A stretch of DNA of 64,000 bases from Actinoplanes sichuanensis (GTDB lineage Bacteria; Actinomycetota; Actinomycetes; Mycobacteriales; Micromonosporaceae), in NCBI RefSeq assembly GCF_033097365.1, contig NZ_AP028461.1:1860001-1924000 (forward strand), in the 5' to 3' direction. Shown one piece after another: positions 17,321-26,400 of this stretch (position 1 is the stretch's first letter; every line of letters starts with the position of its first letter). A program made the translations under genes and the position numbers. Below the pieces are notes generated by a model. That model was not told the origin of the DNA. It saw only the letters and a list, made by a program, of their open reading frames with translations, and did not search any database.

Positions 17321-18349
17321 ATGTCCACCTATGTGTGGCTACGCAGGATCGGTGCGTCCCTGCTCACCACTACGGCCACGGTCGGCGCGTTCGCGCTGCC
17401 CGCCGAGGCCGCCGCCACCGGGGTCGCGTACGTCCGGTTCCGGGACGCGGGCCAGCCCGTCGATCTGGTGTTCACGGCCGGTGCCGGCAAACGGAACTCG
17501 GTCGTGATCACCCGCTCGGGGCGGACCATCACCGTCGACGACCGGGTCACGCTCCGTGCCGGAACCGGTTGTAAGCAGGTCAAGGGCGACAAGACCCGGG
17601 TCCGCTGCACGATCAGCCAGGACATCCGCATCCTCGATGTCACCCTCGGCTCGGGCCACGACAAGGCCACCAACCGGACCGGACTGTCGATGCGCGCCGC
17701 CGGCGGCTCCGGCAACGACGACCTGGTCGGCGGTTCGGTTTACGACTCGCTGTGGGGTGGCACCGGCAAGGACCGGATCTGGGGCAACGGCGGCAGCGAC
17801 TACCTGGCCGGTCAGAGCGGCGACGACGTGATCGCCGGCGGTGCCGGAAACGACAACATCGCCGGCGGCGCGGGTAGCGACCGGGAGTACGGTGGTGCCG
17901 GCCACGACGGTCACAACCAGGGCGGGGAGCCGTCCGGTGCGGACGCCGACCTGATCGACGGCGGCACCGGAAACGACATGGTCACCTACGGTGCGCGTAC
18001 CAGAGCCGTCAGTGTCGACTCCGACAGCGGCCGGAAGGACGACGGCCGCAAGGGCGAGGGCGACACCGTGCTCGCCATCGAGGAGATCTTCGGTGGCGAC
18101 GGCGACGACCGTCTGGACGGCACCAAGGGTCCGGATCGGCTGTACGGCCTCGGCGGCGACGACATCCTGAACGGTCACTGGCACAACGACGTCCTGAACG
18201 GCGGTTCGGGAGTCGACCATCTCTACGGTGAGGGCGGCTACGACACCCTCAACGGCCAGCAGGACGGCGTCGTCGACTACCTGGACGGCGGCGACTACGA
18301 CGACGACTGCATCCAGAACACCGACGTCGAGTCCCTGTTCGACTGCTGA
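17321..18349 (+). CDS. Secreted RTX-type calcium-binding repeat protein
   Basis: 342 residues. Signal peptide in residues 1-31 (ASLLTTTATVGAFALPAEAAA). A ~90-residue beta domain precedes glycine/aspartate nonapeptide repeats from ~125 onwards: GGSGNDDLVGG, GGTGKDRIWGNGGSDYLAGQSGDDVIAG, GGDGDDRLDG, GLGGDDILNG, GEGGYDTLNG. These form a Ca-loaded parallel beta-roll. No enzymatic domain is visible, so it may be a structural surface or adhesion protein. Two Cys pairs may form disulphides. A strong hairpin follows. Confidence 0.88.
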   Translation: MSTYVWLRRIGASLLTTTATVGAFALPAEAAATGVAYVRFRDAGQPVDLVFTAGAGKRNSVVITRSGRTITVDDRVTLRAGTGCKQVKGDKTRVRCTISQDIRILDVTLGSGHDKATNRTGLSMRAAGGSGNDDLVGGSVYDSLWGGTGKDRIWGNGGSDYLAGQSGDDVIAGGAGNDNIAGGAGSDREYGGAGHDGHNQGGEPSGADADLIDGGTGNDMVTYGARTRAVSVDSDSGRKDDGRKGEGDTVLAIEEIFGGDGDDRLDGTKGPDRLYGLGGDDILNGHWHNDVLNGGSGVDHLYGEGGYDTLNGQQDGVVDYLDGGDYDDDCIQNTDVESLFDC

Positions 18350-18355
18350 ACCCGT

Positions 18356-18388
18356 GACGAGCCGCCCCCTGGCCGGGGGCGGCTCGTC
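18356..18388 (+). terminator. Strong hairpin after the RTX gene
   Basis: GACGAGCCGCCCCC pairs perfectly over 14 bp with its inverse across a 5-base loop (TGGCC), 6 bases after the stop. Confidence 0.88.
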
Positions 18389-18401
18389 CATGGGGTCGGC
18401 G

Positions 18402-18500
18402 CTACGGCTGCAGGCGGTTGGCGCCGATGGCTTCGACGATCATCAGATACCGATTCCGACCGGCGACTTTCGTGAAGTCCTTGAGCGACGCCCATCTACG
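18402..18500 (-). pseudogene. Possible orphan C-terminal gene remnant
   Basis: In one minus-strand frame the segment reads LKDFTKVAGRNRYLMIVEAI followed by GANRLQP and a stop at 18402-18404. It looks like an authentic protein C-terminus in composition, but no start or upstream domain is present: beyond ~18500 the frame becomes Arg/Gly-rich and non-protein-like. It may be the leftover end of a deleted gene. The remainder of 18350-18638 shows nothing else. Confidence 0.35.
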
Positions 18501-18638
18501 GCTTCTCGCTGGACCACCACCGCCCGCCCGGACCTCGCCGGACCTCGGGTGCGCGACCTCCGAGTACGACCAGAGTCATAGGCGATATCGGTCTGTAGGC
18601 CGACGCGGAGTATGGCGGTCGATTTCTAGTCTCTGGTC

Positions 18639-19496
18639 ATGACTGACAAGGTTTCCGCGGTGATGACCGTCGCGAAGGCACTCGGCGGCGAACGGATAGG
18701 CACCGATCACCTGCTGGCCGGCACCCTGAGAGCCGGGGCCGGGGTCCGGCGGGTGCTCGACGCCTACGACATCACACCGACCGTGCTGCACGCCGTCCTC
18801 CGGACGCGCGCCGGGCGGTGGCCGGCACCTGACGACGGCCCGGCCGCCGTCGAGCGCGCCCGCCTCGCACACGGTGAGCCCAGCGCCGAGCAGCTGCTCG
18901 CGGTGCTGCTGGAGGACCCACGGTCGCATGCGGGGGAGTTGCTGCGGGAGTGCGGGGCCGATGTGGAGGCCGTGCGTGCGGCGCTGCTCTCCGGCCGGGC
19001 CCCGGCCCGGACCGAGCGGGTTCCGGCGGATCTCGTGGCCGTCCGGGACCGGCTGATCGGTCGGGCCCGATTCCGCGGGCGGGGTGTGCGTGACTATCTT
19101 CTGACGGCGATCGTGCGGGTCCGCATCAACTACGCGGAGACGCCGGTGCTGTGGGCGTCGCTCGAAGCCGACCTGATCGCCAAGGCCCGCGGCGGTCCGA
19201 AACGGACCGACGACGTGCTCCGGGCCATGCTGATGACATACGAGGTGGTCTGCGCCTATCCGCACCTGCTCAGCCCGGCGCACGAACGATACGAGGGCGT
19301 TCGTGCGCTGGTCGAGGTCGGGGTGGACTGGCGGCACGTCGCCGGGTGGCGAGACCGCGCGGAGGACCGGATCCCGGTGCGGGAGCTCCTCAAACCCGGA
19401 GCCGACTGGCCGGAGGACACCAGTGCCCTGCTCGGCGTGCTGGTCAGCCATCCGGGGAATCGGGCGGGTCGTCTGCTGGCGGAGAACCTGGTGTGA
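18639..19496 (+). CDS. Stand-alone Clp N-terminal (ClpN) domain protein
   Basis: 285 residues. The N-terminal ~150 residues hold two Clp-N repeats: a first with LGGERIGTDHLLAGTLRAGAGVRRVLDAYDI and a second with HGEPSAEQLLAVLLEDPRSHAGELLRECGAD. In ClpA/ClpC this domain binds substrates and adaptors; here no AAA+ ATPase module follows. The last ~130 residues are helical and unassigned. It could act as a decoy or adaptor for ClpC (inference). Its 3' end overlaps the AlpA-like gene on the opposite strand by 53 nt. Confidence 0.75.
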   Translation: MTDKVSAVMTVAKALGGERIGTDHLLAGTLRAGAGVRRVLDAYDITPTVLHAVLRTRAGRWPAPDDGPAAVERARLAHGEPSAEQLLAVLLEDPRSHAGELLRECGADVEAVRAALLSGRAPARTERVPADLVAVRDRLIGRARFRGRGVRDYLLTAIVRVRINYAETPVLWASLEADLIAKARGGPKRTDDVLRAMLMTYEVVCAYPHLLSPAHERYEGVRALVEVGVDWRHVAGWRDRAEDRIPVRELLKPGADWPEDTSALLGVLVSHPGNRAGRLLAENLV

Positions 19497-19701
19497 GCCC
19501 TCGACGGGACGGCTCGCCGCGGTTGGCCGCGATCCACGCCTCGACCTGGTCGCCGAGCCACACCTGGCCCTGGGCCAGGCCCGCGACCGGCTCGGGGAAA
19601 CTCGCCCGACGGGTGATCTGGTAGGTCCGTTGCCGGCTGAGGTTGCCGAGCAGAATGCCGATCTCGTAGCTGCCCACGAGGTACAAAGGTGGCCGCGCCA
19701 T
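19444..19701 (-). CDS. AlpA-like small helix-turn-helix protein
   Basis: 85 residues from the ATG at 19701. LYLVGSYEIGILLGNLSRQR then TYQITRRASFPEPVAGLAQGQVWLGDQVEAWIAANRGE follows the winged helix of AlpA/excisionase-type proteins, in which a DNA-binding helix is followed by a hairpin and a W-x4-V-x-W/I segment. The C-terminal ~25 residues are Pro/Asp-rich and antisense to the ClpN gene. No integrase or phage genes are nearby, so it is probably a domesticated regulator. Confidence 0.7.
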   Translation of the reverse strand: MARPPLYLVGSYEIGILLGNLSRQRTYQITRRASFPEPVAGLAQGQVWLGDQVEAWIAANRGEPSRRGLTPGSPPADDPPDSPDG

Positions 19702-19782
19702 GCAAGGGACTATAGGCCGAGGACTAGATGGCCCATGCAAGGGGGTCCACGATGGCCGGAACCGGCGATAGGGTCCGCTGAC

Positions 19783-20869
19783 ATGAGCGACGTCCTGATC
19801 GTCACGTGGGACGGCGGCGGAGCCGTCGCGCCCGCCCTCGGCATCGCGTCGGAGCTTCGTGATCGCGGACATCGGGTGCGCGTTCTCGGTCATCCGTCGA
19901 TGCGCGCCCGGATCGAGGCGCACGGGCCGGCCTTCCACGCCTACCGGCGAGCCCGGGCCTGGCGGCCGGAGGCGCGACTCAGCACCCGTCGGGCCGAGCT
20001 CGCCTATCTCGCCACCTGCGTCGACCGTGGGCCCGGGCCGGGACGTCACCGACCTGCTCCGCGAGTTCCGATGTGACGTCGCGGTCGTCGACTGCATGCT
20101 GCTCGGGGCGTTCGCCGCGGTCCAGCGGGCCGGGATCCGGCACGTCTCACTCGTGCACACCTTCTACGGATACATGCGGCGGGAGTTCGGCGCCGGGTCG
20201 CTCAACGCGATCGCCACCCTCAACGGACTGCCGCCGCGCCGTCTCTGGGACCGCGCCGATCGGGTCCTCGTCACCGCTCTGCCGTCGCTGGAGCCACTGT
20301 CACCGCTGCCGCCCAACACCCGGGTCGTCGGGCCGGTGGTGCCACCCGCCGTGCCCGCCCGGTCGCCGGGGCGGGTGCTGGTCAGTCTCAGTTCGCTGCA
20401 CTATCCGGGTCAGGTCGCAACGTTGCAGTCGGTGGTCGACGCGGTCGCCGACCTGCCGCTGCCGGTCGTCGTCACCACCGGAAACTCGGTGCGGCCCGAC
20501 GAGATCCGGGCGCCCGGCAACGTCGACGTCCGGGGATACGTGCCGCACGCCGAGCTGATGCCGGCCGCCTCCCTGGTGATCGGGCACGGCGGACACGGCA
20601 CGACGATGCAGGCGCTCGCCCACGATCTGCCCCTGGTGATCCTGCCCGCCTTCGACCGTAGTGACCAGCCGCTTGTCGGTTCGGTTCTCCAACGCGCCGG
20701 GGCCGCCGCGGTGGTGCCCCGGCAGGCCGGGACGGCGGTCATCCGTGCCGCCGTCGACCGTCTGCTCGCCCCGGGCCCGCACCGGACCGCGGCGGCCCGG
20801 CTGGGCGCCGAGATCCGCACCACGCCCGGCGCCGCCGCAGCCGCCTCCGAGGTCGAATCCCTGCTGTGA
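19783..20869 (+). pseudogene. MGT-type glycosyltransferase gene with a 1-nt frameshift
   Basis: The ATG at 19783 opens a GT-B N-terminus (VLIVTWDGGGAVAPALGIASELRDRGHRVRVLGH). Near 20030-20040, in GTGGGCCCGGGCCGGG, the coding sense moves to the next frame, continuing DVTDLLREFRCDVAVVDCML and ending at 20869. The downstream part has the UDP-glycosyltransferase donor site GYVPHAELMPAASLVIGHGG then HGTTMQALAHDLPLVILPAF. Removing one G restores a 361-residue protein of family length. Either a real mutation or a sequencing indel in a G/C run. If intact it would glycosylate a small molecule using an NDP-sugar. Confidence 0.8.
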
Positions 20870-21113
20870 CGCGACCTCGACGCGGGGCGCGGCGAGCGAT
20901 CCGCGCCCACCACCTACCGGCTCGCCGTTCCGTCGCCTTCCGCCCGCTTGCCCGCCGCCCGCTGGCCCGCCGGTCCGTCGCCTGTCGGCCGGTTGATCAA
21001 GCTCGGAGGCAGCTGTGTGGTGTCGACGGCCGCCCGGCCTACGGCGCGCCGGTGCCGGGGTTTGGCGGGATCGGACACAGGCGAACCGACCAGACAGAGA
21101 TTCCGGAGACTCT

Positions 21114-22343
21114 CTAGCCCGTCGTCTTGGGGCGGCGGCGGTCGGCGGCGAAACCGATCGCGGCCAGCATCAGCCCGGCCACCCCGAGGCCCACGCCGAC
21201 CCAGGCCGGGGCGCGATAACCGAGGCCGGCCGCGATGACCGCGCCGCCGAGGGCGGCGCCCAGGCTGTTCGCGATGTTCATGGCCGACTGGTTGACGGCC
21301 GCGCCCATCAGTTGGGCGCCCGGCGCGACCGCGATCAGCCGCGACTGCAGCGCCGGCCCGAGGAACAGACTGGTGCCGCCGATCAGGAACGCGCCGGCGA
21401 ACAGTCCGGCGGTGGTGTCGGCGGTCAGCCCGAACAGCACCGCCGTGGCGATCATCGCGGTGAATCCGAGGAGAGTCGCGCGCGGCAGGTTCCGGTCGGC
21501 GTACCACCCGCCGGCCGCGTTGCCGACGGTCATCCCGAGGCCCATCGCGACCAGCACCCACGGGACGGTGCCGCTGGACAGGCCGGTGACCTCGGTGGTG
21601 ACCGGTGCGATGTAGCTGTTGACGGCGAAGAATCCGGCGAACCCGACCGCCGCGGTCACCGCGGTCAGCCAGACCAGCGGGCGGCGCAGGGATCGCAGCT
21701 CGGCGGCGGGGGAGCCGTCGGTCGCGGGTGCGTCGGGCACGGTCGCCGCGACGGCGACGAGGGCGAGGGCGAAGACCAGGGCGATGACGAGGTACGCCGT
21801 ACGCCATCCGGCAGCCTGCCCGAGCCGGGTGATGGCCGGCACGCCGACCACGTTGGCCACCGTGAGCCCGCTGAGGACTGCGGCGAAGCCGCGGCCCTCG
21901 CTGCCCGGACCCATCAGCGAGGCCGCCAGTAGCCCGGCCGCCCCGAAGTAGGCGCCGTGCGGCAGCCCGGCCACGAACCGGGCGGCGATGACCAGTTCGA
22001 AGCTGGGTGCGACGGCGGACGCGACGGTGCCCGCCACGAACGTCACGAGCAGTGCGAGGACCAGCCGGCGGCGGGGGACGCGGGCGGTGAGCGCGGCGAT
22101 CGTCGGTGCGCCGACGACCACCCCGAGGGCGTACGCGGTGACCATCCACCCGGCGTGTGCCACCGCGTCGGGTGGGGATGTCGCGTATTCGCTGCCGAGC
22201 ACGTCCTGGGCGATCTGCGGCAGCAGTCCGGCGGGCACGAACTCGGTGAGGCCGATCGCGACCGCGCCGAAGGCCAGGGCGAGCAGGGCCGGCAGGCGGT
22301 GCCGGGTCTCGACTTCCGCAACAGTGTTGCTTATGTGGGGCAT
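21114..22343 (-). CDS. MFS drug/sugar-efflux transporter (DHA1 type)
   Basis: 409 residues with twelve predicted membrane helices. Family marks: LTEFVPAGLLPQIAQDV in helix 1, the GxxxDR-like PTIAALTARVPRRRLV loop between helices 2 and 3, and AARFVAGLPHGAYFGAA in helix 4, matching the AraJ/CmlR/YdhP group. It exports small molecules by proton antiport. The start lies between the two 13-bp operators shared with the divergent ROK gene, so repression by that protein is likely. Confidence 0.9.
   Translation of the reverse strand: MPHISNTVAEVETRHRLPALLALAFGAVAIGLTEFVPAGLLPQIAQDVLGSEYATSPPDAVAHAGWMVTAYALGVVVGAPTIAALTARVPRRRLVLALLVTFVAGTVASAVAPSFELVIAARFVAGLPHGAYFGAAGLLAASLMGPGSEGRGFAAVLSGLTVANVVGVPAITRLGQAAGWRTAYLVIALVFALALVAVAATVPDAPATDGSPAAELRSLRRPLVWLTAVTAAVGFAGFFAVNSYIAPVTTEVTGLSSGTVPWVLVAMGLGMTVGNAAGGWYADRNLPRATLLGFTAMIATAVLFGLTADTTAGLFAGAFLIGGTSLFLGPALQSRLIAVAPGAQLMGAAVNQSAMNIANSLGAALGGAVIAAGLGYRAPAWVGVGLGVAGLMLAAIGFAADRRRPKTTG
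22318..22330. promoter_or_regulatory. Operator copy 1 (GCAAC-n3-GTTGC)
   Basis: GCAACAGTGTTGC is a palindrome with 5-bp arms, located just inside the MFS coding start (start codon 22341-22343). Its twin lies 39 bases away on the other side of the start codon. Confidence 0.75.
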
Positions 22344-22356
22344 GCCGCGGACTTTA

Positions 22357-22369
22357 GCAACGCTGTTGC
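22357..22369. promoter_or_regulatory. Operator copy 2 (GCAAC-n3-GTTGC)
   Basis: GCAACGCTGTTGC has the same arms as copy 1. It sits 13 bases upstream of the MFS start and 20 bases upstream of the ROK GTG start, where it would block both divergent promoters. Confidence 0.78.
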
Positions 22370-22389
22370 GTTAGTTGTAGTGTGAGCCG

Positions 22390-23466
22390 GTGCACCTCGC
22401 CTTCCTCCGCGACTATCACGAGGCCCAGGTCCTGGCCCTGGCCCGGGCCCGGCCGGTCATCGAGCGCGGCACCGTCGCCGAGGTCACCGGGCTCACCCCG
22501 CAGGCCGTCTCCAAGGTGCTGGCCCGCCTGCTGGAGGAGGGCGTCATCGCCCCTGCCGGGGTTCGCCGTCCGGCCCTGGGCAAGCCGGCCGCCGTCTACC
22601 GCCTGGTGCCGGAGAGCCGCTGGGCGATCGGCGCCCACGTCACCCGCCGCAACCTGCGGTTGGCCCTGACCGACCTGGCCGGTGACATCCACGATCGCGC
22701 GACCATGCCGCTCCCGGCCGACTTCACGCCCGACCAGCTGCTGACCCGTCTGGTGGCCGGCGTCACCGAGATGATCACCGCGAACGGCCGGTCGGCGCCG
22801 GATCTCGCCGGTGTCGGGATCGGCATGATCGGGCCGCTCGACCAGGCCACCGGAACCGTTCGGGACGCCCACCGGCTGCGGCACTGGCACGACATCCCGC
22901 TGGCCGACCTGGCCGGAAAGGCACTCGGCCTGCCCGTCGTCGTCGACAAGGACGTCACCGCCGCGGTGACCGCCGAGGCCTGGCGTCGCGGGCCGGCGTT
23001 CCGGGACGCTGCCCTGATCATGGTGGAGAGCGGTGTCGGGGCCGGTCTGTGGCTCGGCGGCGCGGCGCATCGGGGCGCACACACCAATGCCGGTGAGTTC
23101 GGGCACACGGTCGTCCAGCTCGACGGCCCGCCGTGTGTCTGTGGGCGGCGAGGCTGCCTCGAAGCCGTTCACGATCAGGCCGCCGACCCGGTCGCGGCCG
23201 CCGCGGTGCTCGGGGTGGGCGTGGTCAACCTGTTGCAGACCCTCGACCTCGGGCATGTCGTGCTGGCCGGGGCCGACCTGCTCGACCACGGCGACCTCTA
23301 CCTCGAGGTGGTCGAGCGGGCCGTGCGCACCCAGGTGCCACGGGCCGACTGGCTGACCGTCGAGGTGAGCCTGACCGGCCTCGGCACCGACGTGATCGCG
23401 GCCGGCGCGGCGATGCAGGTGCTCAACTCCCGGTACGGCCTGCCCGCTCCGGCCGGTCTCCGCTAG
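22390..23466 (+). CDS. ROK-family transcriptional repressor
   Basis: 358 residues, GTG start. The N-terminal winged helix (residues ~15-75) reads VIERGTVAEVTGLTPQAVSKVLARLLEEGVI. The ROK sugar-kinase-like body has DLAGVGIGMIGPLDQATG, the sugar-binding NAGEFGHTVVQLDGPPC and the zinc motif CVCGRRGCLEAVH (CxCGxxGC). Members bind a sugar or sugar phosphate and release DNA. Two identical-arm palindromes in the short gap to the divergent MFS gene suggest it controls both genes. Confidence 0.92.
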   Translation: MHLAFLRDYHEAQVLALARARPVIERGTVAEVTGLTPQAVSKVLARLLEEGVIAPAGVRRPALGKPAAVYRLVPESRWAIGAHVTRRNLRLALTDLAGDIHDRATMPLPADFTPDQLLTRLVAGVTEMITANGRSAPDLAGVGIGMIGPLDQATGTVRDAHRLRHWHDIPLADLAGKALGLPVVVDKDVTAAVTAEAWRRGPAFRDAALIMVESGVGAGLWLGGAAHRGAHTNAGEFGHTVVQLDGPPCVCGRRGCLEAVHDQAADPVAAAAVLGVGVVNLLQTLDLGHVVLAGADLLDHGDLYLEVVERAVRTQVPRADWLTVEVSLTGLGTDVIAAGAAMQVLNSRYGLPAPAGLR

Positions 23467-23472
23467 CGCGCG

Positions 23473-26400
23473 TCAGGCCGTACCGGGAAAGGCCTCCAGG
23501 TCGAGGATGAAACGGGAACCGCCGGCCGGGTTGGGCTCGTGGTGGACGTCGCCGTGATTGGCGCGGGCCAGGCCCCGCACGATGTACAGGCCCAGGCCGG
23601 TGCCCTTCACCGTGGTGGCGTCGCGTTCGGCCCGGGTCAGGCGGTCGAACAGGCGGTCGCGGAACTGTTCCGGCACGCCGGGCCCGCTGTCCTCGACGGT
23701 GACGTGCACCCAGCCCTCGCTGCGGCCGATCCGTACGGCAGTGGCACCGCCGCCGTACTTGGCCGCGTTCGACAGCAGGTTCACCAGGATCTGCTGCAGG
23801 TGGCCGGGCGCGAACAGCACCCGGGCGTCGTCCCCGTGCACGGGCAGCGGATCCGAGGTGAGGAAGGCCGACAGGGCGCTGTCGATCTGCCCGCGGACCG
23901 ACAGTTCCCGCCGGTCGGCGCGGATGCTGCCGGCGTCGATCGTGACCATCGCCAGCACCTCGCGCACGATGTCGTCGAGCCGGGCCGCCTGCCGACCGAT
24001 CGCGTCGATGGCCCGGCCCCGGCGGCTGTCGTCGAGGCGTGCCCAGTCGTCGGAGAGGATCTCGGCCTGACCCTGAATCGTGGTGAGCGGGTTGCCGATC
24101 TCGTGCCCGAGCATCCCGATGATGTCTAGTTTCAGCTGGTTGGCCGCTTCCAGTTCGGTGTTGCGCTCGGCCAGGGCGGCGGCCGCGTTGTCCCGGGCAC
24201 GTTCGGCGGCGCGCCGGCCGCTGATGTCGGTGACCACGCCGATCAGGTGTTTCGGGCGGCCGGTGTCGTCGCGGACCAGGGAGACGGTGGCCTCGACGTC
24301 GACCCGGTGGCCGTCGGCGTGCCGGAGCCGGCCCTCCCGGGTGTACGAGTCGGCGTCCCCGGCGAACAGCCCGGCCAGCAGGTGCCGGTTCTCCTCGACC
24401 TCGGCCGGATCGAGCAGGCCGGCCTCCGGACGACCGGTGAGTTCGTCGATGGTGTGCCCGAGCATGTCGGCGTAGGCGCGGTTGACCGCGGTCAGCGTGC
24501 CGTCGAGGGCGCGGATCACCTGCCCGGCGGCCGAGTTGTCGAACTGGGCACGCAACCGCTGTTCGCTGTCGGCGAGGGCGAGCTCGGCGGCCCGGGCCGC
24601 GGTCACATCACTGTTGATCTCCAGGACCTGGACCGGGTCGAGGTGGCCGTCGGGGCCGGGTTCGGGCTGGTGCAGGACCTGGCGGCTCATCACGGTGAGC
24701 AGCCGCCCGTCGGCGGTGACGTGCTGGAGCCGGCCCTCCCAGCGGCCGTCGTGTTCGAGCCGTTCACGCTGCTCGGTGGCGGTGCTGTGGGCGGGGTGGC
24801 AGGTGGCCAGGAGGCGGTCGGCGGTCTTGCCGGTGGCGGCGGTGAGCGGCCACCCGTACAACTCGGTGGCCCGGGCGTTCCACCACCTGATCGTGCCGTC
24901 GAGGTCGCGGACGATGACCGCGGCCGGGATGAGCTCCAGCAGGCGGGCCTGGCGGCGCAGTTCGGCGTCGGCCGCGCGGCGGGCGGTGATGTCCTCGACC
25001 TGGTTGACCACGTACCGGGCGCGGCCCTGCTCGTCGCGGACCACCGCGACGCGGATCGCCACCCAGATGACATGGCCCTGTTTGTGCCGGTAGCGGCGTT
25101 CGATACGGACCGTGTCGATCTCACCGGCCCGGAGTCGGCGGGCGTACTCGTCGGTGCTGGCGACGTCGTCGGGGTGCTGCAGGTCGGCGTACGACATCCG
25201 GCTCAGCTCCTCGGAGGAGTAGCCGGTGATCGCCGACATGGCGGCGTTGGCGTGCAGGTAGCGGCCCAGTTCGCCGGGCTGGAGGCTGGACAGGGTGAGT
25301 CCGACCGGGCTGTTGTCGAAGGTGAGCCGGAACCGGTTCTCGCTGACCGCCAGTTCGGCCAATGCGCGGGCGGTGTGCGCGGCCTCGTCGGCGTGCCGCA
25401 GGGCCGAGCTGAGACTGTCCGCGAGCAGGAGCAACTGCTGTTCGTCACTGTCGTCGAACGCGTCCGGACGGCTCGCCGAGATCTTCAGGATGCCGATCGG
25501 GGTGCCTTCGGCGTGCAGCGGCGCCACCATCATCGAGCCGATCCCGAGGCGCCGGCAGGTCTCCTGGTTGACCCGGGTGTCGGCGAGGGTGTTCCGGGAG
25601 TGCGCGGGGGTGTCACCGGCGAGGGCGGCGCCACTGAGCGAGCCGGTGAGCGGGATCACCGAACCGGAGAACCGTGCCAGGGTGCCCGCGGCTGCCACGT
25701 ACGACAGATGATCGTCTTCGAGGAGTTCGACGGCGGAGCCGTCGGCGGCCGGGAACAGGTCGACCGCGCGCCGGGCGACGGTGTGCATGGCCGCCTGCCG
25801 GTCGGCGGCCGCCGCGGTGACCTCCCGCTGCACCTGCAGGGTGTCCTTGAGGCGGCGGACCTGCGCGTCGGTCATCGCGGCGCGGGCCGCGGTCTCCTCG
25901 GCATGTCGCAGCGCGCCGGTCAGGGCGTCGGCCAGCAGGGTGAGCAGTTGCTCGTCGCCGTCGTCGAACGCGCCGGTAAGGCTGCTGGCGACCAGCAGCG
26001 CCCCGAACACCGGCCCGCCCGGCGCCTGCAACGGCGCGGCCACCAGAGACCGCATGCCGATCGTGCGGGACAGGGTGTGGCTGGCGCGCGGGTCGACGCT
26101 GGTGTCGTCGCAGCGCACCGTGACACCGCCGGCGGCCGCGGCGCCGACGATGGATCCGGTGAGGGCGATGGCCGGCACGTCACGGCCGGCGAGGTCGCCG
26201 GTTCCGGCGACCATCCGCATGGTGCGGCCGCCCGGGTCGATCAGATGGACCGCCGCGGCTTCGCCGGTCGGGATCACCTCGAGGGTACGGTCGGAGATGA
26301 GCCGTAGTACCGCATCCCGGTCGGCGGCCACCGCGGTGATCTCCCGCTGCACCCGGATCGTGGTGCGGAGCCGGTCGGTCTCGCGGGCGGCGGACTGCTC

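Noticed and set aside
20870-21113. Possible small gene between the glycosyltransferase and MFS genes
   Set aside because: Open frames here are Arg/Pro-rich with CGCCCGCTTGCC-type near-repeats and lack a ribosome site.
24247-26307. 686-residue plus-strand open frame
   Set aside because: Antisense to the PAS/GAF kinase; composition is a GC-bias shadow.
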